A stretch of DNA of 64,000 bases from Chryseobacterium sp. LAM-KRS1. GTDB lineage: Bacteria; Bacteroidota; Bacteroidia; Flavobacteriales; Weeksellaceae. Where the stretch lies: NCBI RefSeq assembly GCF_013184525.1, contig NZ_JAAOIZ010000004.1, forward strand, positions 372,001 to 436,000, given 5' to 3'. Positions 26,963 through 34,184 of this stretch are shown piece by piece; within the stretch, counting starts at the first letter, position 1, and each line of letters starts with the position of its first letter. The notes beneath the pieces were generated by a model. That model had not been told where the DNA came from. It saw only the letters and a program-made list of their open reading frames with translations, and made no database searches. The position numbers and the translations under genes were made by a program.

Positions 26963-27201
26963 AAATGATACCATTAACTTTTTTGGAAGGGGGCAATTAT
27001 GCCGGTGTCTTTATAATGGTCATTGCGATCATTGTTTTTGGAGCCTTATTTGTTTCTTTTATTGCCACTTTATTTGTAAAAATCATTTATGAATTAAAAG
27101 ATGGAAGGAAATTTTCGAAAAAGCAATTCATACAGACCATGGTTATCTGTTTGTTGATCTGTGGACTGATCAGCGGATATATTTGTGGTGGAGGACTTTA
27201 A
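26959..27201 (+). CDS. Small two-helix membrane protein in the Lgt-like/radical SAM operon
   Basis: 80 residues, family not recognised. It has two hydrophobic segments (about 15-42 and 59-77) separated by a basic loop (KIIYELKDGRKFSKKQF), and ends in a Gly-rich CGGGL. The ATG overlaps the Lgt-like stop, and the radical SAM gene starts 9 bases downstream. This tight packing suggests it works with both, for example as a membrane anchor or partner. Confidence 0.7.
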   Translation: MKMIPLTFLEGGNYAGVFIMVIAIIVFGALFVSFIATLFVKIIYELKDGRKFSKKQFIQTMVICLLICGLISGYICGGGL

Positions 27202-27210
27202 AATTACATT

Positions 27211-28614
27211 ATGCCGGTAAGAAATTATACCTATTACGATTATACAATAAGCCTTTGCCCCGAATGCCTTAAAAGAGTGGGAGCTAAGGTTATTATAGAG
27301 GATGAAGCCGTTTTCATGACTAAACGGTGTCCTGATCACGGGTTTTTCAAAACAAAAATTGCCTCGGATGTTCAGTACTATAAAAACATCCGAAACTATA
27401 ATAAAGCTTCGGAGATGCCTTTGCATTTTGGTACGGATGTAGAATATGGTTGTCCTTATGATTGCGGACTCTGTGTGGATCATGAACAGCACAGCTGTCT
27501 TTCTATCGTAGAAGTTACAGACCGTTGTAACCTTACTTGCCCCACATGCTACGCAATGTCATCACCCCATTACGGAAGCCACCGGAGCCTGGAAGAAATC
27601 GAAGCGATGTTTGATATCATTGTAAAAAATGAAGGAGAGCCGGATGTTGTACAGATCAGTGGAGGAGAGCCAACCATTCATCCTGAGTTTTTTAAGATCA
27701 TGGATATTGCAAAGACAAAGCCGATCAAGCATTTAATGTTAAATACCAATGGAGTAAGGATAGCGAATGATCCTGGTTTTGCTGAAAAATTAGCCACATA
27801 TGCTCCCGAGTTTGAGGTTTATCTTCAGTTTGATTCCTTTAAACCGGAGGTTTTAATGGATTTCAGAGGGAAAGATCTTACTGATGTCAGAATGAAGGCT
27901 CTTGAAAAGTTGAATGAATTAAATCTTTCCACGACATTAGTTATCGTACTCCAAAAGGACAAAAATATTGATGAAATAGGAAAGATCATTGATTTTGCCT
28001 TAAAACAGAAATGTGTGCGGGGAATTACATTTCAGCCCGTTGAGATAGCAGGGAGGAACAGAGAAGACTCTGCTTATGAAAAAATTACGTTAACAGAAGT
28101 AAGACAAGAGATCCTGAATCAGTTTCCGTTGCTTAATTCAGATGATATTATTCCGGTTCCCTGTAATCCGGATGCCTTGGCAATGGGATATATCTTAAAG
28201 CTGGAGGGTGAAATTATTCCTTTAACCCGATATATCAATCCGGCTGATTTACTGAATAATGAATCCAGAAACACGATTGTCTATGAACAGGATGCCGGGC
28301 TTCATATGCAGCTTTTGGATATTTTCAGTACAGGAATTTCCGTAGATAAAGTAAAACCTAAAGTTAACCAGTTACTCTGCTGTCTTCCTGAAGTTTCAGC
28401 TCCTGATCTTGATTATGATAATCTCTTTAGGATCATTATTATGAACTTTATGGATGCCCATGATTTTGATGTTCGTGCGGTTAAAAAATCCTGCGTGCAC
28501 ATCGTTAACAAAGACCTGAAATTAATCCCTTTTGAAACCATGAATCTTTTCTACCGTGATGAAAAAAAAGAATACCTTGAAGAACTGAGAAAAGAGGATA
28601 AAGTACTTTTTTGA
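27211..28614 (+). CDS. Radical SAM protein of the Tes / MJ0619-like type
   Basis: 467 residues. The canonical radical SAM motif is Cys106-NLT-Cys110-PT-Cys113. Before it lie a rubredoxin-like pair of knuckles (LCPEC at 15-19 and KRCPDHG at 38-44) and a second Cys set (Cys81, Cys85, Cys88, Cys96 in CPYDCGLC). Further cysteines near the C-terminus (VPCNPD, LLCCLPE, KKSCVH) could bind a third cluster. This order matches archaeal tetraether lipid synthase (Tes; MJ0619-like), which joins unactivated lipid carbon tails. That match is from memory of the family. The neighbouring Lgt-like protein supports a lipid-related substrate, which remains unknown. Confidence 0.8.
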   Translation: MPVRNYTYYDYTISLCPECLKRVGAKVIIEDEAVFMTKRCPDHGFFKTKIASDVQYYKNIRNYNKASEMPLHFGTDVEYGCPYDCGLCVDHEQHSCLSIVEVTDRCNLTCPTCYAMSSPHYGSHRSLEEIEAMFDIIVKNEGEPDVVQISGGEPTIHPEFFKIMDIAKTKPIKHLMLNTNGVRIANDPGFAEKLATYAPEFEVYLQFDSFKPEVLMDFRGKDLTDVRMKALEKLNELNLSTTLVIVLQKDKNIDEIGKIIDFALKQKCVRGITFQPVEIAGRNREDSAYEKITLTEVRQEILNQFPLLNSDDIIPVPCNPDALAMGYILKLEGEIIPLTRYINPADLLNNESRNTIVYEQDAGLHMQLLDIFSTGISVDKVKPKVNQLLCCLPEVSAPDLDYDNLFRIIIMNFMDAHDFDVRAVKKSCVHIVNKDLKLIPFETMNLFYRDEKKEYLEELRKEDKVLF

Positions 28615-28668
28615 GAATCTGACTTGTTATATACACTTTGATTAAACAAAATCAGCAAGAAATAAAAA

Positions 28669-28696
28669 GGGGTGAAAAACTATCGTTTAACACCCC
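28669..28696 (-). terminator. Hairpin terminator of the surE-GNAT unit
   Basis: GGGGTG (28669-28674) pairs with CACCCC (28691-28696), with a second short stem inside (28677-28680 with 28685-28688) and a TTTTTA tail on the minus strand. It overlaps the last codons of the GNAT gene. Confidence 0.65.
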
Positions 28697-29341
28697 ATAA
28701 ATTGATCTTTCCCCTGTGACAGAATCCTAACTTATCATAAAGTTTTTTGGCTCCCATATTGCTTTCCGCTACATGGAGAAACGGGGTTTTGTTATCATCA
28801 AATATTTTTCCTGAAACAAAAGCAACAAGTTGTTTTGCATAACCTTTTCCCAGGTAATCCGTATCGGTAATCACGGCACTTACTTCAGTCATATCGTCCA
28901 TCTGCATTCTTTCACCTGTTACGGCAACCAGTTTTTCATCTTTAAAAATTCCAAAATAGCGGCCAAGTTCCGGTGTTCTCTTTTTAAAATAATAAGGATA
29001 AAATTTCAGGATAAATCGTTAAGTTCCTTATGATTTTCCTCTGTAATAAGGACAATATCTTCTGTAAAGTCGATTTCTATTTTATTTTCCAAAACATACT
29101 GATCACAGACAAGCTGAGATAATGCAGTTGCAAAGTTACCTGTGGGTTTAGCGCCAAAAACAAGAAAATCATCACAGATTTTTGCATATTCTGCAATATC
29201 TTCTTCTTTTCCTATGTCTGATGCGCCCCCAAAAGCAGCAACCTCAGGATTGTAAAATTTAGAATTTCCAAAGTTTAAGCAAAACTTTTTATGGTATTCA
29301 TTAAGTGAATGATAAACAGGATTGTCTAGCTTACCGTACAT
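28680..29341 (-). pseudogene. GNAT-family N-acetyltransferase interrupted by a frameshift
   Basis: Two minus-strand frames together make one GNAT protein of about 220 residues. The upstream part (ATG at 29341 to TGA at 29006) encodes 111 residues ending ELNDLS. The downstream frame reads FILKFYPYYFKKRTPELGRYFGIF and continues through the acetyl-CoA segment GKGYAKQL and the NMGAKKLYDKLGF motif to 28680. Adding one base near 29010-29014 would join them (ELNDL-ILKFY). The ATG overlaps the surE stop by one base. Either a real inactivating deletion or a sequencing error. If real, the acetyl-CoA-binding half is lost. Confidence 0.85.
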
Positions 29342-30111
29342 TAGTCAAAATTCATTACCTCTTCCAGGGTTTTCATATATTCGTAGGCTGTTAAATCAAA
29401 CTTTACGGGAACAATGGAAATATATCCGTTAGCCAAAGCTGTTTCGTCAGCATCCTCAGACTCGTCCATATTGTTGAAATACCCTGTCAGCCAATAGTAT
29501 TTTTTTCCGTGCGGATTGACCCTTTCGTCAAAGCTTTCTTCCCATTTCGCATGTGCCTGTTTACATACTTTAATCCCTTTTATTTCTTCAGCCGGAAGTT
29601 TTGGAATGTTTACGTTCAGAACGATCCCTCGTGGCATTGGGTTTTCCAAGGTTCTTCTTACGATATTCTGAATGAACTCTTTAGCCTGCGTAAAGTCTGC
29701 TTCCCAGCTAAAGTCGAGCAGCGAAAATCCGATAGCAGGAATTCCTTCTACACCTGCTTCTACGGCAGCAGACATGGTCCCTGAATAAATAACATTAATC
29801 GATGAATTAGCTCCATGATTAATGCCGGAAACCACGATATCAGGTCTTCTTTTCAATATTTTGTCAAGGGCCATTTTTACACAGTCAACAGGAGTGCCAC
29901 TACAGGAAAAATCCTGCTGCGGACCATCAAGGTTTACTTCTTCATAACTTAAGGTAGAATTGATCGTAATTGCATGTCCTTTGCCACTTTGTGGAGAATT
30001 GGGAGCTACTACGATTACTTCGCCTATTTCATTCATAAAATTGACTAGATTTCTGATACCAGGTGCTGTAATTCCATCATCATTAGTAACCAGAATAAGA
30101 GGTCTTTCCAT
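29341..30111 (-). CDS. surE: 5'/3'-nucleotidase SurE
   Basis: 256 residues. SurE is a metal-dependent nucleoside monophosphate phosphatase linked to stationary-phase survival. The metal-binding N-terminus VTNDDGITAPG (Asp11, Asp12), the NSPQSGKGHAIT loop and VSGINHGANSS are all present. It is the first gene of a unit with the frameshifted GNAT gene (TAATG junction) and has a -7 box upstream. Confidence 0.95.
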   Translation of the reverse strand: MERPLILVTNDDGITAPGIRNLVNFMNEIGEVIVVAPNSPQSGKGHAITINSTLSYEEVNLDGPQQDFSCSGTPVDCVKMALDKILKRRPDIVVSGINHGANSSINVIYSGTMSAAVEAGVEGIPAIGFSLLDFSWEADFTQAKEFIQNIVRRTLENPMPRGIVLNVNIPKLPAEEIKGIKVCKQAHAKWEESFDERVNPHGKKYYWLTGYFNNMDESEDADETALANGYISIVPVKFDLTAYEYMKTLEEVMNFD

Positions 30112-30129
30112 AAAAAAATTTTATTTTAA

Positions 30130-30137
30130 CAAAAATA
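30130..30137 (-). promoter_or_regulatory. Bacteroidetes -7 box for surE
   Basis: Minus strand TATTTTTG, 18 bases upstream of the surE ATG. No clear -33 element. Confidence 0.45.
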
Positions 30138-30170
30138 CTTAAAACTATCCGATATTTGTAAATAAGGTAT

Positions 30171-30178
30171 TAAATTTG
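30171..30178 (+). promoter_or_regulatory. Bacteroidetes -7 box for the Prc/Tsp protease gene
   Basis: TAAATTTG, 79 bases before the ATG. A TTTG lies at 30155-30158, but the 12-base spacing is short. Confidence 0.4.
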
Positions 30179-30257
30179 ATAGTTTGTAACAGTAATTTAA
30201 ATGTTACTACTAATTTATATATTTTAGAAAAAAATTAATAAAATACATTAAAGATTT

Positions 30258-32387
30258 ATGTGGAAAAATTTTAAACTTAATAAATTTTTACTCCTAATTC
30301 CATTGACAAGTCTAATGTTTTGTTTCAACTCGCCTAAGAATGACGATGAAAAGATGCAGACGATAATGGTGAGCGTGAAAAATACACTTTCTTATTTGCA
30401 CTACAGCCCAAAACCTATTAATGATGCCTACTCAAAAGATGTTTATAAGCATTATTTTGAATTGGTAGATCCTGCAAAAAGATATTTTCTTCAGTCGGAT
30501 ATGGATGAATTCAGTAAACACGAAACAAAGCTGGATGATTATCTGAACCTTGGAGACCTTACTTTCTATAAATTAACTATCGACAGATTATACCAAAGAG
30601 TGGATGAAATTGACCAGATTACCCAGGACATTTTCAGCAAGCCTATTAATCTGGAAGAAGATGAAACCCTTACACTGGAACCAAAACTTAAAAAGGTACC
30701 CGCGAATAAGCAGGAGCAGTATAACGAATGGAGAAAATTCATCAAATACAATATCCTTCAGGAAATTGAGTCGATGAACAGTAAGGAGCAGGCTCAGAAA
30801 GAGAAAAAAGATTCTGTACAAAAATATAATCTGAAAGATACCATCAAGCTTCAGATCCTTACTCCTGACCAGAAAAGGATAAAAGCAACAGATGAAGTTA
30901 AAGATCTTGTAAAAGAAACTTTTACAAGGTTTAAGAAAAGAAAGAAAATGGATTGGTTTACTGTATATATGAATGCTTATACTGAAGTTTTTGATCCGCA
31001 CACCAACTATTATTCTCCAAAAGACAAAGAAGACTTCGATACTCAGTTTGCAGGAAAAGTGATTGGTATTGGGGCGATTATCCAGGAGAAAAAAGGGAAT
31101 CTTTATCTGGGGGCTTTAACCATAGGAGCTCCGGCCTGGAAATCCAAGCAGCTTTCAGAAGGAGATAAGATCCTGAAAGTAAAATCCAAGCCAAAAGAAG
31201 ATGCCGTAAATGTAGTGGGAATGCTTTCTGACGAAGCTGTAAGACTGATTAGAGGGGAAAAAGGAACTCCGGTAACTCTTACAGTACAGAAAAAAGACGG
31301 AACTATTAAAGAAGTTACGATGATCCGTGAGGAAGTAGCGATTGAAGATACATTCGCAAGAAGTATTGTGGTTAATGCTCCAAATGGAAAAAAATATGGT
31401 TTTATCAATCTGCCGAGCTTCAATGCTGATTTCGAAGACGCTAAGGGAAGAAACGCTTCAGATGATATTAAAAATGAAATCATTAAACTAAAGGCTCAGA
31501 ACATTGAAGGAATTGTTTTAGACCTGAGAAATAATGGAGGAGGTTCATTAACAGAAGTTGGTGATATCATGGGATTATTTATGAATGCAGGACCTTACGT
31601 TCAGGTAAAAGATGGGAACGGTAAAATTCAGACGTTAAAAAATAAGAATGAAACTCCGATCTGGACAGGACCTTTGGTGATTATGCAGAATGAGCTTTCT
31701 GCCTCGGCTTCAGAAATTTTGGCCGGAGTAATGCAGGATTACGGAAGAGCAATGATTATTGGTTCTCCACAATCTTTTGGTAAAGGGACAGTTCAGACAT
31801 TCGTAGACCTAAACAGATTCTTAAATACTGAAGATGATTTCGGATCACTGAAATTAACGATTCAGAAATTTTACAGAATTACGGGAGAATCTACCCAAAG
31901 AAAAGGAATTGTATCCGATATCCAGATGAAGGACTTCTTTACTTATGCTGAAATTGGAGAAAGATATGATGATTTTGCGCTGGCTTGGGATAAAATTCCT
32001 GGAACGCAATTCCAAAAGTTAAATTATTTTGATATCAAAGCATTAGAGAAGGCTAGTAACGATAGAATGGCTAAAAACTCAAACTATCAGTTGTTATTGG
32101 AATCTGCTCAATGGAGAGAGAAGCTGGATAAAGAGGAAACCATTACCCTTAATATTACGAAGTTTAATGAAGTCATGAAGCAGAGAAAAGCTCAGATTGA
32201 AAAATTCAAAGCACTCACTAAATTTGTAAACGGGTTACAATTCACCATGTATCCAAACGAGATCGAAAGAGAGAAAAAAGATGAAGCATTTAAGAAGAAA
32301 TCTGAAATGTGGATCAAAAATCTTAAAAAAGATATCTACCTTCAGGAAGCAATGAACATTATTGCAGATATGAATGTAAAATCATAA
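30258..32387 (+). CDS. prc: Carboxy-terminal processing (tail-specific) protease, S41 family
   Basis: 709 residues, in the Prc/Tsp size range. A hydrophobic N-terminus (about 8-24) targets it to the periplasm. A long helical N-terminal domain is followed by a PDZ domain (about 255-345) and the S41 protease core. Catalytic Ser483 lies in ELSASASEI and Lys509 in SFGKGTVQ, in the same relation as Ser430/Lys455 of E. coli Tsp, with Asp494 in MQDYGRA. A C-terminal helical domain of about 120 residues completes it. It degrades or trims periplasmic proteins from their C-termini. It is monocistronic, with a terminator directly after the stop. Confidence 0.93.
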   Translation: MWKNFKLNKFLLLIPLTSLMFCFNSPKNDDEKMQTIMVSVKNTLSYLHYSPKPINDAYSKDVYKHYFELVDPAKRYFLQSDMDEFSKHETKLDDYLNLGDLTFYKLTIDRLYQRVDEIDQITQDIFSKPINLEEDETLTLEPKLKKVPANKQEQYNEWRKFIKYNILQEIESMNSKEQAQKEKKDSVQKYNLKDTIKLQILTPDQKRIKATDEVKDLVKETFTRFKKRKKMDWFTVYMNAYTEVFDPHTNYYSPKDKEDFDTQFAGKVIGIGAIIQEKKGNLYLGALTIGAPAWKSKQLSEGDKILKVKSKPKEDAVNVVGMLSDEAVRLIRGEKGTPVTLTVQKKDGTIKEVTMIREEVAIEDTFARSIVVNAPNGKKYGFINLPSFNADFEDAKGRNASDDIKNEIIKLKAQNIEGIVLDLRNNGGGSLTEVGDIMGLFMNAGPYVQVKDGNGKIQTLKNKNETPIWTGPLVIMQNELSASASEILAGVMQDYGRAMIIGSPQSFGKGTVQTFVDLNRFLNTEDDFGSLKLTIQKFYRITGESTQRKGIVSDIQMKDFFTYAEIGERYDDFALAWDKIPGTQFQKLNYFDIKALEKASNDRMAKNSNYQLLLESAQWREKLDKEETITLNITKFNEVMKQRKAQIEKFKALTKFVNGLQFTMYPNEIEREKKDEAFKKKSEMWIKNLKKDIYLQEAMNIIADMNVKS

Positions 32388-32419
32388 AAATAACCCGGCT
32401 CTCAGAGCTGGGTTATTTT
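32387..32419 (+). terminator. Terminator of the Prc/Tsp protease gene
   Basis: 14-base arms (32387-32400 with 32406-32419) pair with one G-U wobble around a 5-base loop and a T-rich tail. The left arm begins with the last base of the stop codon. Confidence 0.85.
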
Positions 32420-32460
32420 TTATAAACTTTTCAATGAATTTCACTAAATATGATCGGTAA

Positions 32461-32518
32461 AAATACAAACGGAAACCATTAGGTTTCCGTTTGTATTTAA
32501 TAAGCCGTACGGCTTATT
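32461..32518. repeat. 17-bp hairpin plus adjacent 20-bp perfect palindrome between prc and sodC
   Basis: 32461-32477 pairs perfectly with 32482-32498 over a 4-base loop, and a separate perfect palindrome (AATAAGCCGTAC then GGCTTATT) fills 32499-32518. The long hairpin, read on the minus strand and followed by GTATTTTTACC, can act as the sodC terminator. The palindrome has no obvious terminator role. Confidence 0.7.
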
Positions 32519-32545
32519 TGTGTTGTAATAATCAAGCTTTACATC

Positions 32546-33049
32546 TTACTTGATCTCCACACATCCTACACGTCCACCGGCATTTCCGGTTGGTTGGGTA
32601 TGGAAATCATCCTTGTCTGCATGGATGATCAGACCTTTTCCAATAATATTCTTGGATTCATCAGTACATCCTAAACACCATTTGTTGGTTTTAAACGTAA
32701 GTGTTGCTGTTCCGCTCTGATCCGCTACAAGGTTACCAATGTCTCCCATATGGAAGTGTTCAGCTCCCCACTTTCCATGATCATCTTTCGCAGGATTCCA
32801 GTGTCCACCTGTAGAAGTTCCGTCAGCAGCTGAACAATCTCCTTTTTCATGGATGTGTACAGCGTGGATTCCCGGTGTTAAATTCGTTACATCAAGTTTC
32901 ATGATAACTTCATCACCTTTCTGCGTAAACTTGGCTGTACCTCCTGTCTGTGTTCCGCTTTTTGCGTTAACCATATAGGTATTTGTTGTTCCACAAGAAA
33001 CAGCAAATAAAGCCAGTCCTGTTAATAATACAAATTTTTGTAGCTTCAT
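32546..33049 (-). CDS. sodC: Cu/Zn superoxide dismutase, lipoprotein
   Basis: 167 residues. The lipobox FAVSC puts the lipidated Cys at residue 19, so the enzyme is periplasmic or outer-membrane anchored. Copper and zinc ligands are recognisable in VHIHEKGDCS, GGHWNPAKDDHGKWGAEHFHMGD and the C-terminal HADKDDFHTQPTGNAGGRVGC. The disulphide partners are in GDCS and RVGC. It dismutates extracytoplasmic superoxide. A divergent, frame-broken AraC-type regulator gene lies 150 bases upstream. Confidence 0.95.
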   Translation of the reverse strand: MKLQKFVLLTGLALFAVSCGTTNTYMVNAKSGTQTGGTAKFTQKGDEVIMKLDVTNLTPGIHAVHIHEKGDCSAADGTSTGGHWNPAKDDHGKWGAEHFHMGDIGNLVADQSGTATLTFKTNKWCLGCTDESKNIIGKGLIIHADKDDFHTQPTGNAGGRVGCVEIK

Positions 33050-33178
33050 TTTGAAATGATTTTAAGTGATTTTTTATAATTACCTAAATTTAGACATAAT
33101 TTTTTAAAACACTTTATGATTCCGGTCTGTTTTCGGAAATCCCGCAATAAAAGACAAGTCTCATGTGCATAATCTCGG

Positions 33179-33186
33179 TATTTTTG
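33179..33186 (+). promoter_or_regulatory. Bacteroidetes -7 box for the AraC-type gene
   Basis: TATTTTTG, 13 bases before the TTG start at 33200, giving a very short leader. Confidence 0.45.
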
Positions 33187-33199
33187 TAGAAAACAACCA

Positions 33200-34091
33200 T
33201 TGGAAGCACATAAAAAACGGATCGTAAAGATCATCCGGTATATAGAAGATCACCTTGATTCTGAACTCAGCCTTGAAAAAGTAGCAGAACTGGGAGCGTA
33301 TTCTCCTTTTCATTTTCACAGGGTTTTTAAGCTTATTACAGGGGAGACGCTTCAAAGCTATGTCATCAGAAAAAAAACAGAAAAAAGCGCATTGTATCTT
33401 GCGGTAAGAAGGGAATTGAGCATTAAGGATATTTATATGGATCTTGGCTTTTCTAACCATTCGGCTTTCAATAAAACATTCAGGAAATATTACGGAAAAT
33501 CACCATCCGAATTTCGAAGGTCAGTCCCGGAAAATTTTCACAAGATTTTACCTATAGAGAGCAAGAACGGACAAATTGATACAATTTTTCACCAGTACAT
33601 TTGCAATGTAGAAAACCTGCTAAACTGGAGAAAAATGAATATAGAAATTAAAGTAACCACCCTTAAAGAAATGCACCTGGCTTCAGTCATGAGCATTGGG
33701 ATCAAAAACGTTGAACCTTCTTATAGAATGGGCCAGGCGAAAACATCTGTTTCCTAGAGATGATGTAAAAATGATATCGGTATATCATGATAGTTTTAAA
33801 GTGACTCCTCCGGATAAAGTAAGGATCCACGCAGGAATGCTATTGGATGATAAGCTAAAAGAACAGGATGGAGAAGTTTTCCCGGAAACCATTGAAGCGG
33901 GAAGGTTCATTGTAGGCAGCGGAGAGTTTACATTAGATGATTTTGAACAATGCTGGGTATCCCTTTTTATGTGGATGAATGAAAACCATTATACTTTTAG
34001 GAAATCTTACCCATTCGAAGTGTATCATTCGAATTTCAGGGAACATCCGGAAGGAAAGATGCATGTTGATTTTTGCATTCCGATACACTAA
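33200..34091 (+). pseudogene. AraC-family regulator with GyrI-like domain, split by a frameshift
   Basis: The first frame starts at TTG 33200 and encodes two AraC helix-turn-helix units in the first 105 residues (SLEKVAELGAYSPFHFHRVFK and SIKDIYMDLGFSNHSAFNKTF regions), then the start of a GyrI-like effector domain, stopping at 33757. The remainder (LIEWARRKHLF to CIPIH) continues in another frame to 34091. The switch point is near 33720-33740, after GIKNVEPSY; a net gain of one base (or loss of two) relative to the ancestor explains it. The DNA-binding part is intact, so a truncated regulator could still be made. Divergent from sodC. Confidence 0.85.
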
Positions 34092-34113
34092 TTTCCCACT
34101 CAGTATACAATCT

Positions 34114-34149
34114 ATACCTTTCAGTCATATTTTTTTCGCTGAAAGGTAT
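34114..34149. repeat. 11-bp inverted repeat before the TonB-receptor promoter
   Basis: ATACCTTTCAG (34114-34124) and CTGAAAGGTAT (34139-34149) are perfect complements around a 14-base AT-rich spacer. The repeat lies 22 bases after the AraC-type gene stop and 9 bases before the -7 box of the receptor gene, so it may be a weak terminator or an operator. Confidence 0.5.
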
Positions 34150-34158
34150 TTTCTGTCC

Positions 34159-34166
34159 TATTTTTG
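34159..34166 (+). promoter_or_regulatory. Bacteroidetes -7 box for the TonB-receptor gene
   Basis: TATTTTTG, 18 bases before the ATG at 34185. Its position argues against the in-frame TTG at 34164 as start. Confidence 0.5.
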
Positions 34167-34184
34167 ATCCGAAAATTAACAACA

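Noticed and set aside
33046..33460. Minus-strand frames over the AraC-type gene
   Set aside because: Antisense to a clear helix-turn-helix coding region; no independent support.
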